Positions 12,930-23,785 of a stretch of DNA of 64,000 nucleotides are shown here, piece by piece (within the stretch, counting starts at the first letter, position 1; each line of letters begins with the position of its first letter). The translations under genes were made by a program, and so were the position numbers. Source of the DNA: Sipunculus nudus (lineage: Eukaryota > Annelida > Sipuncula > Golfingiida > Sipunculidae). The notes beneath the pieces are model-generated. The model did not search any database, was not told where the DNA came from, and saw only the letters and a list, made by a program, of their open reading frames with translations. The stretch is taken from contig CM049315.1 of the NCBI GenBank assembly GCA_026874595.1, positions 7,252,664 to 7,316,663 on the forward strand. Reading direction: 5' to 3'.

Positions 12930-13974
12930 AAATATTGGCAAAAATATAAAATCGGTACCTTAAATTTTGCCCAACTTTGGCCACGGCACGTTTTTTTCCT
13001 GTAAGTACTGTGGATTTAATTTTCACAGCATGTACACATAAGGATTTAATCTGTTTAAATCTGAAATTTGAAAATAAAAGCTGCAAAATTAGGCTAGTAA
13101 TTGAATTTATTTTGGAGGCTCTTGTTGTATTCCCTTCCATTGTAAAGCAGTCCACTTTGGTGACTGTAGGTCCACTGAGTTGAGCTTGATCAGGCTGTCT
13201 GCAGTTAATACCATACCACTGGGAGCCTTTTTCTCTGGAAACCCCCGCTCCCCACCCCACCCCTATTCTGTTGACAGACCTGTACTATGAACTAGATGAA
13301 TCTTTAAATTAACATTTTTTTCAGCAACGAACAGTAACTACGGAGACCCCTCCCACCACACACCCCTTCAATACACAGGACTAATAAACAAGATGAATCT
13401 TATAATTTTAATGTTAAATAAATTCTTTTTGATGAGACTTGGACAATTTTGATTGTTTTAAAGAAAAAAAAAATCAGGAATTTAATCCTAATATTCAAAT
13501 GTGATAAAATATTAGGATCTCATGTAAGTGCTAACTGACAAGATTTAAGAAGATACAAATACTTCGTAGCATTTCATTCATATCTCTTAAAGTTGGCAGG
13601 ACCTAGGTGTGAATAACACTGTTAACTTAGTATTAAAATTAGGAATATTGGTCAAACTTTGTTGGATTAATTTTTAACTCATATGGACATATATTTAACT
13701 TTTGAAAACTTAATTACCTCCACACATTTGTTTATGAAATATTACTTTCATATAACACTTACCGTAGGCCTATGAGTTCCCTTGGTGCATCACTAAATGG
13801 TTTAGCTCATGTCCATTATTCTATCATTTGAAGTGTTTCATTTTAGCAGGGCCATTTTCTCATAGCTTTTCTAATGATAATATACATGAAAAACCAAAAG
13901 AAATAAAAATATTTTGCAGTTACTAATATTTTCCAAAATTCAGCTGAGCTATGTGACCCATAGGTCCCTTGTTT
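12930..13974 (+). repeat. Family R1, right-hand part of copy 4
   Basis: It begins inside the family body (AAATATTGGCAAAAATATAA, then CCTTAAATTTTGCCC) immediately after the end of copy 3 and finishes with the family terminus CATAGGTCCCTTGTTT at 13974. Copies 3 and 4 therefore abut: either copy 3 inserted into copy 4, or the pair arose by recombination. Confidence 0.6.
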
Positions 13975-14320
13975 GCAAACCTGTGAGCTAATGCGATGGT
14001 GTGAGGGCATCCGTTGTCTGTACGTTAACCCATACTATTTTGAAAACCACTGGAGCTAGCATAAAAAAATTTAATGAAAAAAAATAGCCATTTGAAAAAC
14101 TCTGCATTTTCTTAGATTTTATAGAGAAAAAGCTAAAAAAACTTTAAAAATCTCCTCCAAAACAGTCAAGCCAAATTGTTCAAATTTCACAGAAATAATC
14201 TTTTATACCATCTCTCTCAAGTATGTTCGAATGGTTCAAGTTCAGTGATTTTTGGCCGAGTTACAGGAAGTTGAACTTAGTCATCTGTCCAAAAAAGCAA
14301 ACTAAAATGATTTTTAGCTC
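13975..14320 (+). repeat. Repeat family R2, copy 2 (truncated)
   Basis: Starts GCAAACCTGTGAGCTAATGC and shares GTACGTTAACCCATACTAT with 9472 onward. It stops where another GTCC-type repeat begins. Confidence 0.55.
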
Positions 14321-15393
14321 ATAGCGATGGATCTTTGTCCGTCGTCCTTCCGTCCGTCCGTCCGTTAGCAGGGCACAAATCGTCACCGTAGGGGCTAGGG
14401 CCATGAACCGTATGCAGTCTTAGAGGTTCTAAAAAGATCTCCTTGCAAACCTGAAATTAGGTCACTGCAACCTATATTCTCGAAGTTATGGGGTGTGTTT
14501 GCACCCCCCCGAAATAATTCTTTTAGCCAAAATCAAATAAATAACTGACCTATCCGAAATCAAATATTTCTGCCAGAGTAGAATCGCTGATTTTCAATTG
14601 CATGCAGTATCTCAAAGAAATTTACTTTTAATATCTCAAATTCACATTGATGATGGGTGGGGTCCAACCCTTGTTCAATTACATACCCATCCAAAAACCA
14701 ATATGGCCACCACAGAAGAATCGCTAATTTCTATTGTGGGCAATATGTCAAAGAGACAATATTCAACCTTTTCAAATTAACAGATGATTGGTGCCTGTGA
14801 GGGCTCCAGCCATATGAATTGCAGAGCTGCCTAATATCTAGTATGGCCAACAGAGCATAATCAGTGATTTTCATCTGTGAAAATTTTTATAGATTATTGA
14901 CACCCGTTAGGGAATGTGTGCTATCAAATTTCAGACTCCTGTTGAATCTCATATGGCAGCCAAACTAATGTTTTAAAAACCTTTCGCAATAGCTTTCTAG
15001 GTAGTGTCATGATCTTTTTGAAGATCGGTCCCTTATGTGTTATTTTTGGTGATATATTTCATAAAAATATGACATCCAGTAAGGCCACAGGGCTGCGATT
15101 TTGAGGAACTGGCAATCGCGGGGCCCTGAGGACCTTTACGGTCCCTAACCTTTACTTGTATTATAAAAGCATGTATCCGTCTGTTTGGAAGTTCTGAGTA
15201 TCTCGCTGGTTGGAAATGGATGTCCGTCAAAATTTACGAAATGTGGGATAAAATCAAAGTAAATAAAATTGTGTGGTGCCTCTTGTCAGTCAGCTTTGGA
15301 GCAGTGGTGTAGGACTCTAGATTCCGGACTTTGACCCGAGTCCACATTCTGAAGGACTCTGACTGTGCGGACTGCTAACAGAACATTAAAAAC
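14318..15393 (+). repeat. Repeat with TAGCTC start and (GTCC)n run, then GACTC-rich segment
   Basis: TTTTTAGCTCATAGCGATGG followed by GTCCGTCGTCC and GGGCACAAATCGT resembles the start of the element at 55473. The end, 15300-15380, is built of GGACTC/GAGTCC words also seen (inverted) at 19330-19450 and near 42390-42480. No gene is visible. Confidence 0.4.
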
Positions 15394-15931
15394 AAGAGCA
15401 CCGCAAATGTGCATTATACGCCCGTTGTGTATTTGGTTACCTCTGACCTAATTTAATATGCGTGAACTTTGATGAGAAGGTAATTTAGGTGAGAAACTCT
15501 ATATGGTAAATATGTATAATGAGTTTCATTAAAGTCCATAGGAGTTTTTGTTAGTCACCAAGGTGCCTACAAAATGCGAAAACCTCTGACCTCATTAAAT
15601 ATTCATAGATTTTGCTGGAAATCGAATTACGCTGGATATTTTATTGATTAACACTTCTGATGATTTTTATCAAAAATCCTTTATATTTCTTTAAGGTTAT
15701 CGCGGCGACACAACAAAGTAGCCTAGTGACCCGTGACCTTATTATATATATGCGTAGATGTTGCCCGTAATCGAACTCGGGCGAGAAAATCTGTTTGTTA
15801 GTAGTTATAGTGAGTTTCGTGAAAATCCATGAAAGCTCCGGTAACATATCGCGGCGACATTAAACGCTAACGGATGGACGGACGGACTTTGGGTATACCA
15901 CAATACTCCCATCATTTGACGGGCGAAAAAA
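15394..15931 (+). repeat. Repeat fragment (ACAAGAGCACCGCAAATGTG...)
   Basis: Two related halves each contain a phrase like CATATCGCGGCGACA (15697, 15846) and GAGTTTC(A/G)T(T/G)AAA(A/G)TCCAT (15519, 15811). It ends in GGACGGACGGAC and TATACCACAATACTCCC. A short-unit non-autonomous element is likely. Confidence 0.4.
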
Positions 15932-15932
15932 G

Positions 15933-15978
15933 GACTATATATACCAAGCTTTAGCTCTGCATCGGGAACTAAATGTAA
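15933..15978. repeat. 46-bp direct repeat, left copy, flanking R1 copy 5
   Basis: It begins GACTATATATACCAAGCTT and ends GGGAACTAAATGTAA. The same 46 bp, with one difference (T/G), recurs at 19279-19324 on the other side of the element. Confidence 0.7.
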
Positions 15979-15986
15979 CAAAAAAA

Positions 15987-18900
15987 AAACAAGGGACCCA
16001 TGGGTCACGGCGCTCAGCTGATCGTGATTGGACTATAAATGTTTTTCCACTGTGATACTATGTCGATTCGATAAAGCTTATGAATATCATGGACATGTTG
16101 GGCTATTATAAAGGAATGTAATGTAATATGTGAGTAAATGATAAATGAAATTACCTGACTGATGGATTAATAGAGTCAAATATAGTGGTTTATTTTTTAT
16201 TTAATTAAGAAGGGGTTGAAAATTGTGATATATTTGAGCAAATATGAATGCAATGACAGCAGTAATAAGCAGTAGTAGAATGATGATAAGGCTATTTGTT
16301 GAAGGATCCAAAGTGTATGGTAGTCTGCAAGCTTTCAATTTGACAGAAATGATGTTATGATTAACTATGCTGATGAAGTGATTTATGAATTTGTGACTGT
16401 ATGACACAATATCTCTTTAGTCTTGACAAGGTACATTATTGTGATGCCCACTATGTCTACATATTACACAATATTGACATAATTTCTGGCATGTACATAG
16501 GTACCTATGGACGAATAGTTATACAAAATATTAAAGTATGAATATATCTAATTCATCTTGTTCTTGCTTACTGAGGCTGACTTTGGGATGGGGTACGGAG
16601 AAGGGAAAAGGGAGGGCAGCACAAAGGTGGATGTAGAAATATTCTATTGTAATGTTTTTCATTTATATAAGAATATGAAAAGCTAAGAGGAAAGGGGCCC
16701 TCCTACTTGGTTATAGTAAAGTTCTAAATATATGATTGTAAACTAATACTCTGACAAGACTGTCATGAAGAAAAACAGTAAAAGTTTTGAGATACTGTAA
16801 TGCATATGAAAATTTACAGATGGACAGGCAAGTGGACAGAATGGACTAATACCTTTATTTCACTTTCAAGGGAATAATGCATTTAAGTTTATATATAAGC
16901 CTATATTTTTTAAGCATATCCACTTTTTCCATTAAGAAGTTTTTATCTGAATCATTTTTTTTATTTACAGGTTTTATAAATTTTTAATAAAAAAACCTGA
17001 AAATATAAGTTAAAATATTAGAATTGTTGCAAAAGTTGCATTCATTATATATACAGAGTAAAAAACTGAAACTATAAGTTAAAATATTAGAATTGTTGCA
17101 AAAGTTACAATCATCATATATCCAGAGTGTAGCTCATATTGGGTCATATTATGCATACACATATATTTTATTATTTTAAATCATAAATGTTTAAACTGAA
17201 TTTAAAAGAAAATAATGCCACAACATGGCATCTACAAGAATATTCCTTGAAACACTATTAAAAAGTTTTGCATATTGGAGTTTTCAGTGCATGCTTAATT
17301 TTATTCACCAAAATAAAATAAAAGATTCAGTAAATTTGATAAAATAAAACATCTTTTCAAATAAAGTATACACACTGTTGGTTGAATGAGGGACAAACAA
17401 TATCATTGTGCTACTTACTATCCCAGTTTTAATTTATTACTGGAATTAATAGTCAATTTCACACCTGGTGAAGTTTTTACTCCTCTGAAGTAAGGAATTA
17501 CTTATCTCATGAACATCCACACTTTCATAGCAATACACCACTTTGTGGACACAATAAAATGTACACTTTAATCATTGTAACCCTGGTGGTACAATACAAA
17601 ATCTAAAATATAGCATAGCCTGGAATAAAAATGAATCAAATACAGAAAATAATAACATTCATCCAGTTTATGCACCATCTGGGGGGGGGGGGGTGCAGAG
17701 CAGAGGGGAAGCCTGCTGGTAGTGGCCAAGCTGACCCAAGCCAAGCTGCCTGGGGTGGGTTACATAATGCAAGTGAAGGCTGTAATACTAGGTGGGCTAG
17801 ATGTAAACAACACTTGACATGGTGTATGAAAACATGAATAAAAGCTATTCTTTCCAATCAATTTCTTTGAAATTTCAGATTTTAAAAGATTAAATCCTTA
17901 TGTATATATGCTGTGAAAATTAAATCAACAGTGCCAAAGTTGGACAAAATTTAAGGTATTGATTTTTTATTTATGCTAATAACTTGAAAAATTTGCAAAA
18001 TTCAGATCTAATTTTGGGTAAACAATTGAATCTTGATTAAATAAAGTTATATTCCTGAAAAAAAAGTCTCTAGGTTCAGCAATTCTCATGTTAGGTGAGT
18101 AAATATATTTCCTGATTTTTTAAAAAAATTGCATTATGTTTTGGCCCATAACTTCAAAATAATACCCAATACTGACCTAATTTTTGGTAAGTTCATAGAA
18201 AATGTATGAAAGAATGTGAATACTATATACGATCAAAAACAGATCAGTGGTTTTGATATGAGGCAGCCTTGAAGTGTAACAATGGCTTTTTTTTTATGGA
18301 AAATGGAGTTTTTTTCTTTAATATCTTGAAGGAACGAAGTCCTAATGACCCAATTTTCGGTATGGTAGGAGATTTTCGGGACATCTAAAATTATGCCAAC
18401 AGCCTGGGGAGCATAGAGATGTGCACTGAATGACCTACAGTCATCGAAGTGGACTGCTTGACAATGTAAGGAAATACAACAAGAGCCTAAAAAAAAATTC
18501 AATAACTAGCCTAATTTTGCAGCTTTTATTTTCAAATTTCAGATTTGAACAGATTAAATCCTTATGTATACATGCTGTGAAAATTAAATCCACAGTACTT
18601 ACAGGGAAAAAATGTGCCGTGGCCAAAGTTGGGCAAAATTTAAGGTACCAATTTTATATTTTTGCCAATATTTAAAAAAATTTAACAGATTTTGATCTAA
18701 TTTTTGGTATACAATTAAATTTTGATTAATTAAAGTTGTATTACTGGAAAAAAGTCCCTACCTTTAACACTTTTGGTCTTAAGTGACCAAATATCTTCCT
18801 GATTTTTTTACAAAGTCCATTATGTTTGGGCCCATAACTTTTTTAAATTATATAATACTGACTTAATATCTGGCATGTACATAGGAACTATATAGAGGAA

Positions 18901-19233
18901 CATTTATGGTAAATATGAAGAAAACCAGATGAGTGGTTTTGATATTAGGCAGTCCTGAAGTGTGAAAATAGATTTATAATAAAAATGAGGTTTTTCCTTA
19001 ATATCTCAAGGAACGAAGTCCTATTGACCCAATTTTCGGCATGGTAGGAGATTTTGGGGACATCTAACTGTATGCCGAATTTCAGATTCGTATGTCCAAC
19101 GGTGTCGAAACGTGCCAGTCTTACGGACGGACATCCAGACGGACAGACGGACGGACGGACGGACAGACAGATGGACGGACGACGGACAATGGACCACGAC
19201 TATAGCTCAGATGACTTATAGTCAGCTGAGCTA
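15987..19233 (-). repeat. Hairpin-ended repeat family R1, copy 5 (3.2 kb, complete, minus strand)
   Basis: Read on the minus strand it starts at 19233 with the family hairpin and (GTCC)n and ends at 15987 with GGTCCCTTGTTT. It is the longest complete copy; its 17960-17640 and 16510-15990 parts match copy 1 inverted. A local duplication of about 65 bp (AAAATATTAGAATTGTTGCA near 17012 and 17080) and a G-homopolymer near 17682 are internal. ORFs are shadows shared with the other copies. Confidence 0.75.
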
Positions 19234-19278
19234 ATTATTAAAAAAAAGACTAGATACCTTTATACTTTGTATAAAAAA

Positions 19279-19324
19279 GACTATATATACCAAGCTTGAG
19301 CTCTGCATCGGGAACTAAATGTAA
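19279..19324. repeat. 46-bp direct repeat, right copy
   Basis: Near-identical to 15933-15978; the two bracket R1 copy 5. Confidence 0.7.
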
Positions 19325-19765
19325 TTAAACATTCAAATAAAAACTGGGTTTCAAATGACTTGGACTCAAACCCCAAGGATTCTGACTTGGGCTCGGAGTT
19401 GGCTGGCCTGGACTCGGACTTGCACTCGGACTCGAATGGTGTGGACTCTTCTACATCACCACTTTGATAATAGTGATCAAGGCTGACTTGCAAGTCAGGT
19501 TATGTAATCATTATTTTCACAGCTAGCGTGTTCCACTTTAACAGTTGTAAAGAAATGCTGCACTCCTTAAAATGAGGTCAATATGAAGTTCCGATAAGAT
19601 CTCGACTGAAACTCCAGAATTTCAAAGGGTAATAATAGTTCAAACATTGTCAGATCTTTTCAGTTAAACAAAATAGTCTCTTTTATGCGTTGAATAAGGA
19701 TTTGAACATCGTCCTCTGTCAAACAACTAAAGAACACACTAAAGAATTCAAGACCCGTTGAAAAT

Positions 19766-19815
<50 letters not shown>

Positions 19816-20500
19816 CTGTTTGAAACATTTCACATATACTACAATTTAGTGTAAGGTTTTATAAAATAAGGTATTTTGTTTCTAGTATAAGTTATTTCTA
19901 ATCTAGGTTTAGATAAGTAATTTTTCATTGTAAACTCAGAAATGGAGTCAAAGTCTACAATTCTAATTATTAATATATTTCATTTCCAATATTTAAGTAT
20001 CATTTTCTGAATATTCCCGGGGGGGGGATAATTACATTGAACATCCCCCGCCCCCTCTTTGCTAAAAAAAGGGGGAAGGGGGATATTTACCCCCACCCCC
20101 TGTATGATTGACGCTCTTGCATCTTAAGTTTTTGTCCCCATGCCTTAAGCCCTTCTCCGGTTAACTGCCCATAAACAGCGCTCAGCACTCATGTGACGTT
20201 GTAGGGGAAAGAGTTTATGGAAAAGGACAATTAAAACATGCGAGGAGTAGCCCAGTGCTTGTTGATATTTTGGTCGCCCGGACTCTTCCATGCTGAATAT
20301 GCAAAATTATAAAACCTATACCTGAAAGAAATATACATGATTTTAACTTATAGCGTACTTAATCGCTGATCGAATTGTTTTGACGAGCAATACATGCTCA
20401 GTCACTGAATTAAATGTTCGGACAAGCATTAAACCCTAAAGGCTCCAATTATCCGGCAGGGGTCACTACTCATAGGAGTGACACACTTCAGACCGTTTGA
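19325..20500. other. Intergenic: GACTC-word repeat, (TA)n, G/C homopolymers
   Basis: 19330-19450 is a GACTCGGACT-type repeat whose minus-strand ORF is Ser/Glu-rich only because of the repeat. (TA)n lies at 19771-19812. 19815-20060 is related to 24230-24640 (shared GTAAGGTTTTA(T/C)(A/A)AAATAAGGTATT). No gene is seen. Confidence 0.5.
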
Positions 20501-20516
20501 CTCCATCGTGAGTAAT

Positions 20517-20648
20517 GTATGAAACCACGACAATAAAAAATTCCGAAACATAACAAATTTTTTTGTGTTTAAAATCTTGAATTTGTATGCAACCACGACA
20601 ATAAAAATTTCTGAAACATAACAAAATTTTTTTTGTTTAAAATCGTGG
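20517..20648. repeat. 68-bp tandem duplication
   Basis: Two adjacent copies, each with ACCACGACAATAAAAA, GAAACATAACAAA and TTTAAAATC, at 20517-20583 and 20585-20648, with several differences. Confidence 0.7.
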
Positions 20649-21274
20649 ATGACGTGTTTAAGAATTGACGATACTATTTAGCTCGGAAGGCCGGTTTAAA
20701 CAAATAAGCCAGAAGTGTCATGTTCTTGTAGAACAGATGAAGAGAAGTTCGACTTAATGTAAAATATAAGTCAGGTAAGTTGACACGTCAGTCAAAGATG
20801 TACCCACTTGCACTCGCACCATTTCCATTTCCATCGCACCTGGTTTATGGGGAGTGTCGATTTGATGTAAACACGTGTGACAGGTAATGTATATTTGTCA
20901 ATTAAAAGTATCCACTTTTAGTCATGCTCATTTTTTTTTCGAACAAAAATAAGGAAATATCAATTAAATGTATGACAGAAAGTGAACAGATCTGTTAGGA
21001 AGTGGTGATTTCAAACAATCTGGAGTAATTCCAAGAAATTGCTGTTTGTCCAATTAAACTACATTTTAGTATATGCAAGGAAACCGCGCAATTTTCTGTA
21101 CATGTTCTGTCTTTGTCTGAGGACCAGGTAATATGTTTTGGGCACCAGGTAGGTATTACATTAAAAAATACTTTTCCTTCATAGGCGGCTTATCGGCGTT
21201 AACAGAGTAGTTTGGATAAGCCGCCTTTCAATCATAGATATAACACCACATCAGTCTGGTTAATGGCGAAACAG

Positions 21275-22213
21275 GTAAGGTTGCATTATACGGGGCTGAA
21301 CTTCAGGGGGCTAAAACAACAAGTGAACCAACATTTGTATGCAGGAAACTGTGGGTACATTTTTATTTTTTTCGAATTCCCACATATCTGCCTGTGAACC
21401 CACATTTATTTTGTGCAAAAATAATCTCACTTTTGGTATTTTTGTCAATGACGTCTAGTAGTATGTCAAGAAAAATAAGTCATGAAGTGACGCTTATTTT
21501 TCACTGCATATTTCTAACTTATAAAATACTATTTAATACTACTTATTGTAATAGTGTGTCGATGACGCAGTTCTCTATTTTTTACAGTCATGGTACAGGT
21601 ATCTTGAAAATAATGGAACATGCATAACAGTATCAAACACTGTATCTAACCAAATTGAAGACAATTCTTTGCTGCATTATGGCAGACGATACACACCCAC
21701 TTCGACGTTGCTTTGATGAATTTCGGAGCGAGAGAAATGGACGTCTTCGCACACAACACACCAGTACACAACGATATAAAAAATTCTTTATACCATGTGC
21801 CATATCTTTATACAGTGAGCTTTTTGCTCCCTTAATTTCTTTTTCTTTGGCTTTAGTTAGATCTTAATATGTAGCAGTATGTCTGTTTATGTGTTCTTTG
21901 TTAATGTGTTCGTCCATATATGATAGTATTTTTTAATTACATATATCTTATAAGGAATGCATGTATGTTGTATCCAGTCATGTTTTTTAATGTCTTATTA
22001 ATATATAGTAGAAGCCTTTTGGGAGTTGAACCGATATTTTTAAAAAGAAAATGTAGGTTCTCTTCATATTTTAGCTGATCTATGTTTATGATGAACCCAC
22101 ATTTAGTATATTAGTCAATGATGTCGCGTACACAAATCGTGTAAAGAAAAACAAGTCAAGAAATTACCCTCATTTTTCCTGTATAACTTATACAGCCCCG
22201 TGTAATGCACCTA
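21275..22213. mobile_element. Possible element with imperfect 20-bp inverted ends
   Basis: GTTGCATTATACGGGGCTG near 21275 faces CAGCCCCGTGTAATGCACC near 22195, about 90% complementary. Inside, a block at 21395-21522 is partly repeated at 22090-22190 (GAACCCACATTTA, GTCAATGA(C/T)GTC, AAGTCA(T/A)GAA). ORFs inside are short and not recognised. Confidence 0.35.
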
Positions 22214-22229
22214 TTCCACGGAACATTCC

Positions 22230-23340
22230 CGTGCCAGCAATATATAGGTTATGGGCTAGGAAGGGTCAACCGTGGGACCGATTTTATATATTTTAAGATC
22301 CTCATATATTTGTCCATTTAATAAACCATGATGTTAACATTGAATATTTTGAGATACACTATCCTTTTAGGCCATTTAAGTATAACCGCGTCCTTTAGCA
22401 GGGTACCTGCTGACAGGAAGCCTCGATAAGGTGGTAGGGTATGTAAATGCCTATGTCTCGCTTAATATTTGAAATATTCACTTCAAATAACTATATAAAA
22501 AAAGTCGGTAATAGTCACTGAAAAAATAATCATATAAATGTATTATATGTTTTGTTGATTAAACAATCAATTATGAAACAAGTAAAATATCCTTAAAGAA
22601 TATTAAATTTAACAGCTTTTTCTTAAACTTTTCCAAAAGTAGTATTTTGGGGAGATGATGCTAACATTTCTGAAATTCTAGTGCATTAATATATTAGTTC
22701 TTGATACTCCTAGAAACCCCTTTGATAAAATTATGAATATTTAACAATAAACACACAAAACGAATGACGTACTGTTAAGGCTATTTTAAAGTACCCTTTG
22801 TATATAAGGTGAATGTGGTGTCCCATGTATGTTCTTCTCCAAATGCACTTGCTTTTCACTTTGAAGGTGTCTTAATACTATGAATAGTGATTCTTCTGAA
22901 CATGATGGTGTTAATTGGCTTTTACTATAATGACAACGTCTCTTGAGCCTTTATGAACCCATAATAATCGTAAAAAATAATGATATATGGGCCATGGGTT
23001 AGTAAGGGTCACAGTGCACCCCTGTGGGATTTGATTAAATAGTTATTTATAGATCCAGGAGTATGTTTAATTAATGAATTAAGATGTTAACATGAATTAT
23101 GTTGGGATACACTACCCTTTTAGGTCTTTTAGAGGACAGGAAGCCTTGATCAAAGTCATGCACAAATAATAATAATAATTATAATAATAATAATAATAAT
23201 AATCACATATCTGAATAAAATTTATCTGAATAAAATATCCAGAAAGAATATTATTGTGGAATTTCACGGCTTTTTCTTTAAACCTTTCGAATTTGATGTT
23301 TTTACATAGATTATATGAGCATTTCTGAAGTTCTTGTCAA
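22230..23340. repeat. Diverged tandem duplication, about 740 bp period
   Basis: Phrases recur in order about 740-750 bp apart: ATGGGCTAGGAAGGGTCA (22251) and ATGGGTTAGTAAGGGTCA (22993); GATACACTA(T/C)CCTTTTAGG (22351, 23105); ACAGGAAGCCT(C/T)GAT (22414, 23137). A (AAT)n tract at 23165-23203 is inside. No gene is seen. Confidence 0.6.
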
Positions 23341-23737
23341 GCAGGAGTCCAGGAATAAGACGAACTTGCATCACGCATATTATATTTTTAATTTTCAGTT
23401 AACCTGAGTAAGGAAATTAAAGCAGTATTACCTTACATTGGTGTTTTTTTATCTGTAGAATAACAATTTTTTTATATCAAATATTCTCTTTGGTAAAGAC
23501 TGTGCTGCATTTGACAATAATTGAGGTTTCCAGCTTAAATTTTCCAATGATATCTTATAAAATCACAATGAAAAGTGATCATAGTAAAAAGATGAGATTA
23601 AAGAGAGATTGATAAATATGTGATATTCCATGACAGTTTGACTTGTACGTTGTATTGTTAAAAGATGGATATAACTAGTGTTTATGGATTTTCTTTTTAA
23701 AAAATTATTCTTAATCTTTTAACGTTTATCGTTTCAG

Positions 23738-23785
23738 TTAACTGGTGGTTGATCATCTCTTGTTTTTTTGTTGGTTGTGTAGATG
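23738..23785 (+). CDS. Gene A signal-peptide exon
   Basis: The acceptor TTATCGTTTCAG and donor G|GTAAGT frame 48 bp reading NWWLIISCFFVGCVD, a hydrophobic signal-peptide core. Gene B has an exon of exactly the same length, phase and position in the gene (47560-47607). The exon starts in phase 1, so the ATG lies in an unseen upstream exon. Confidence 0.7.

Noticed and set aside
21212-21867. Small ORFs upstream of gene A as its first exon
   Set aside because: None ends at a donor that leaves one codon base before the exon at 23738; the start of gene A is left open.
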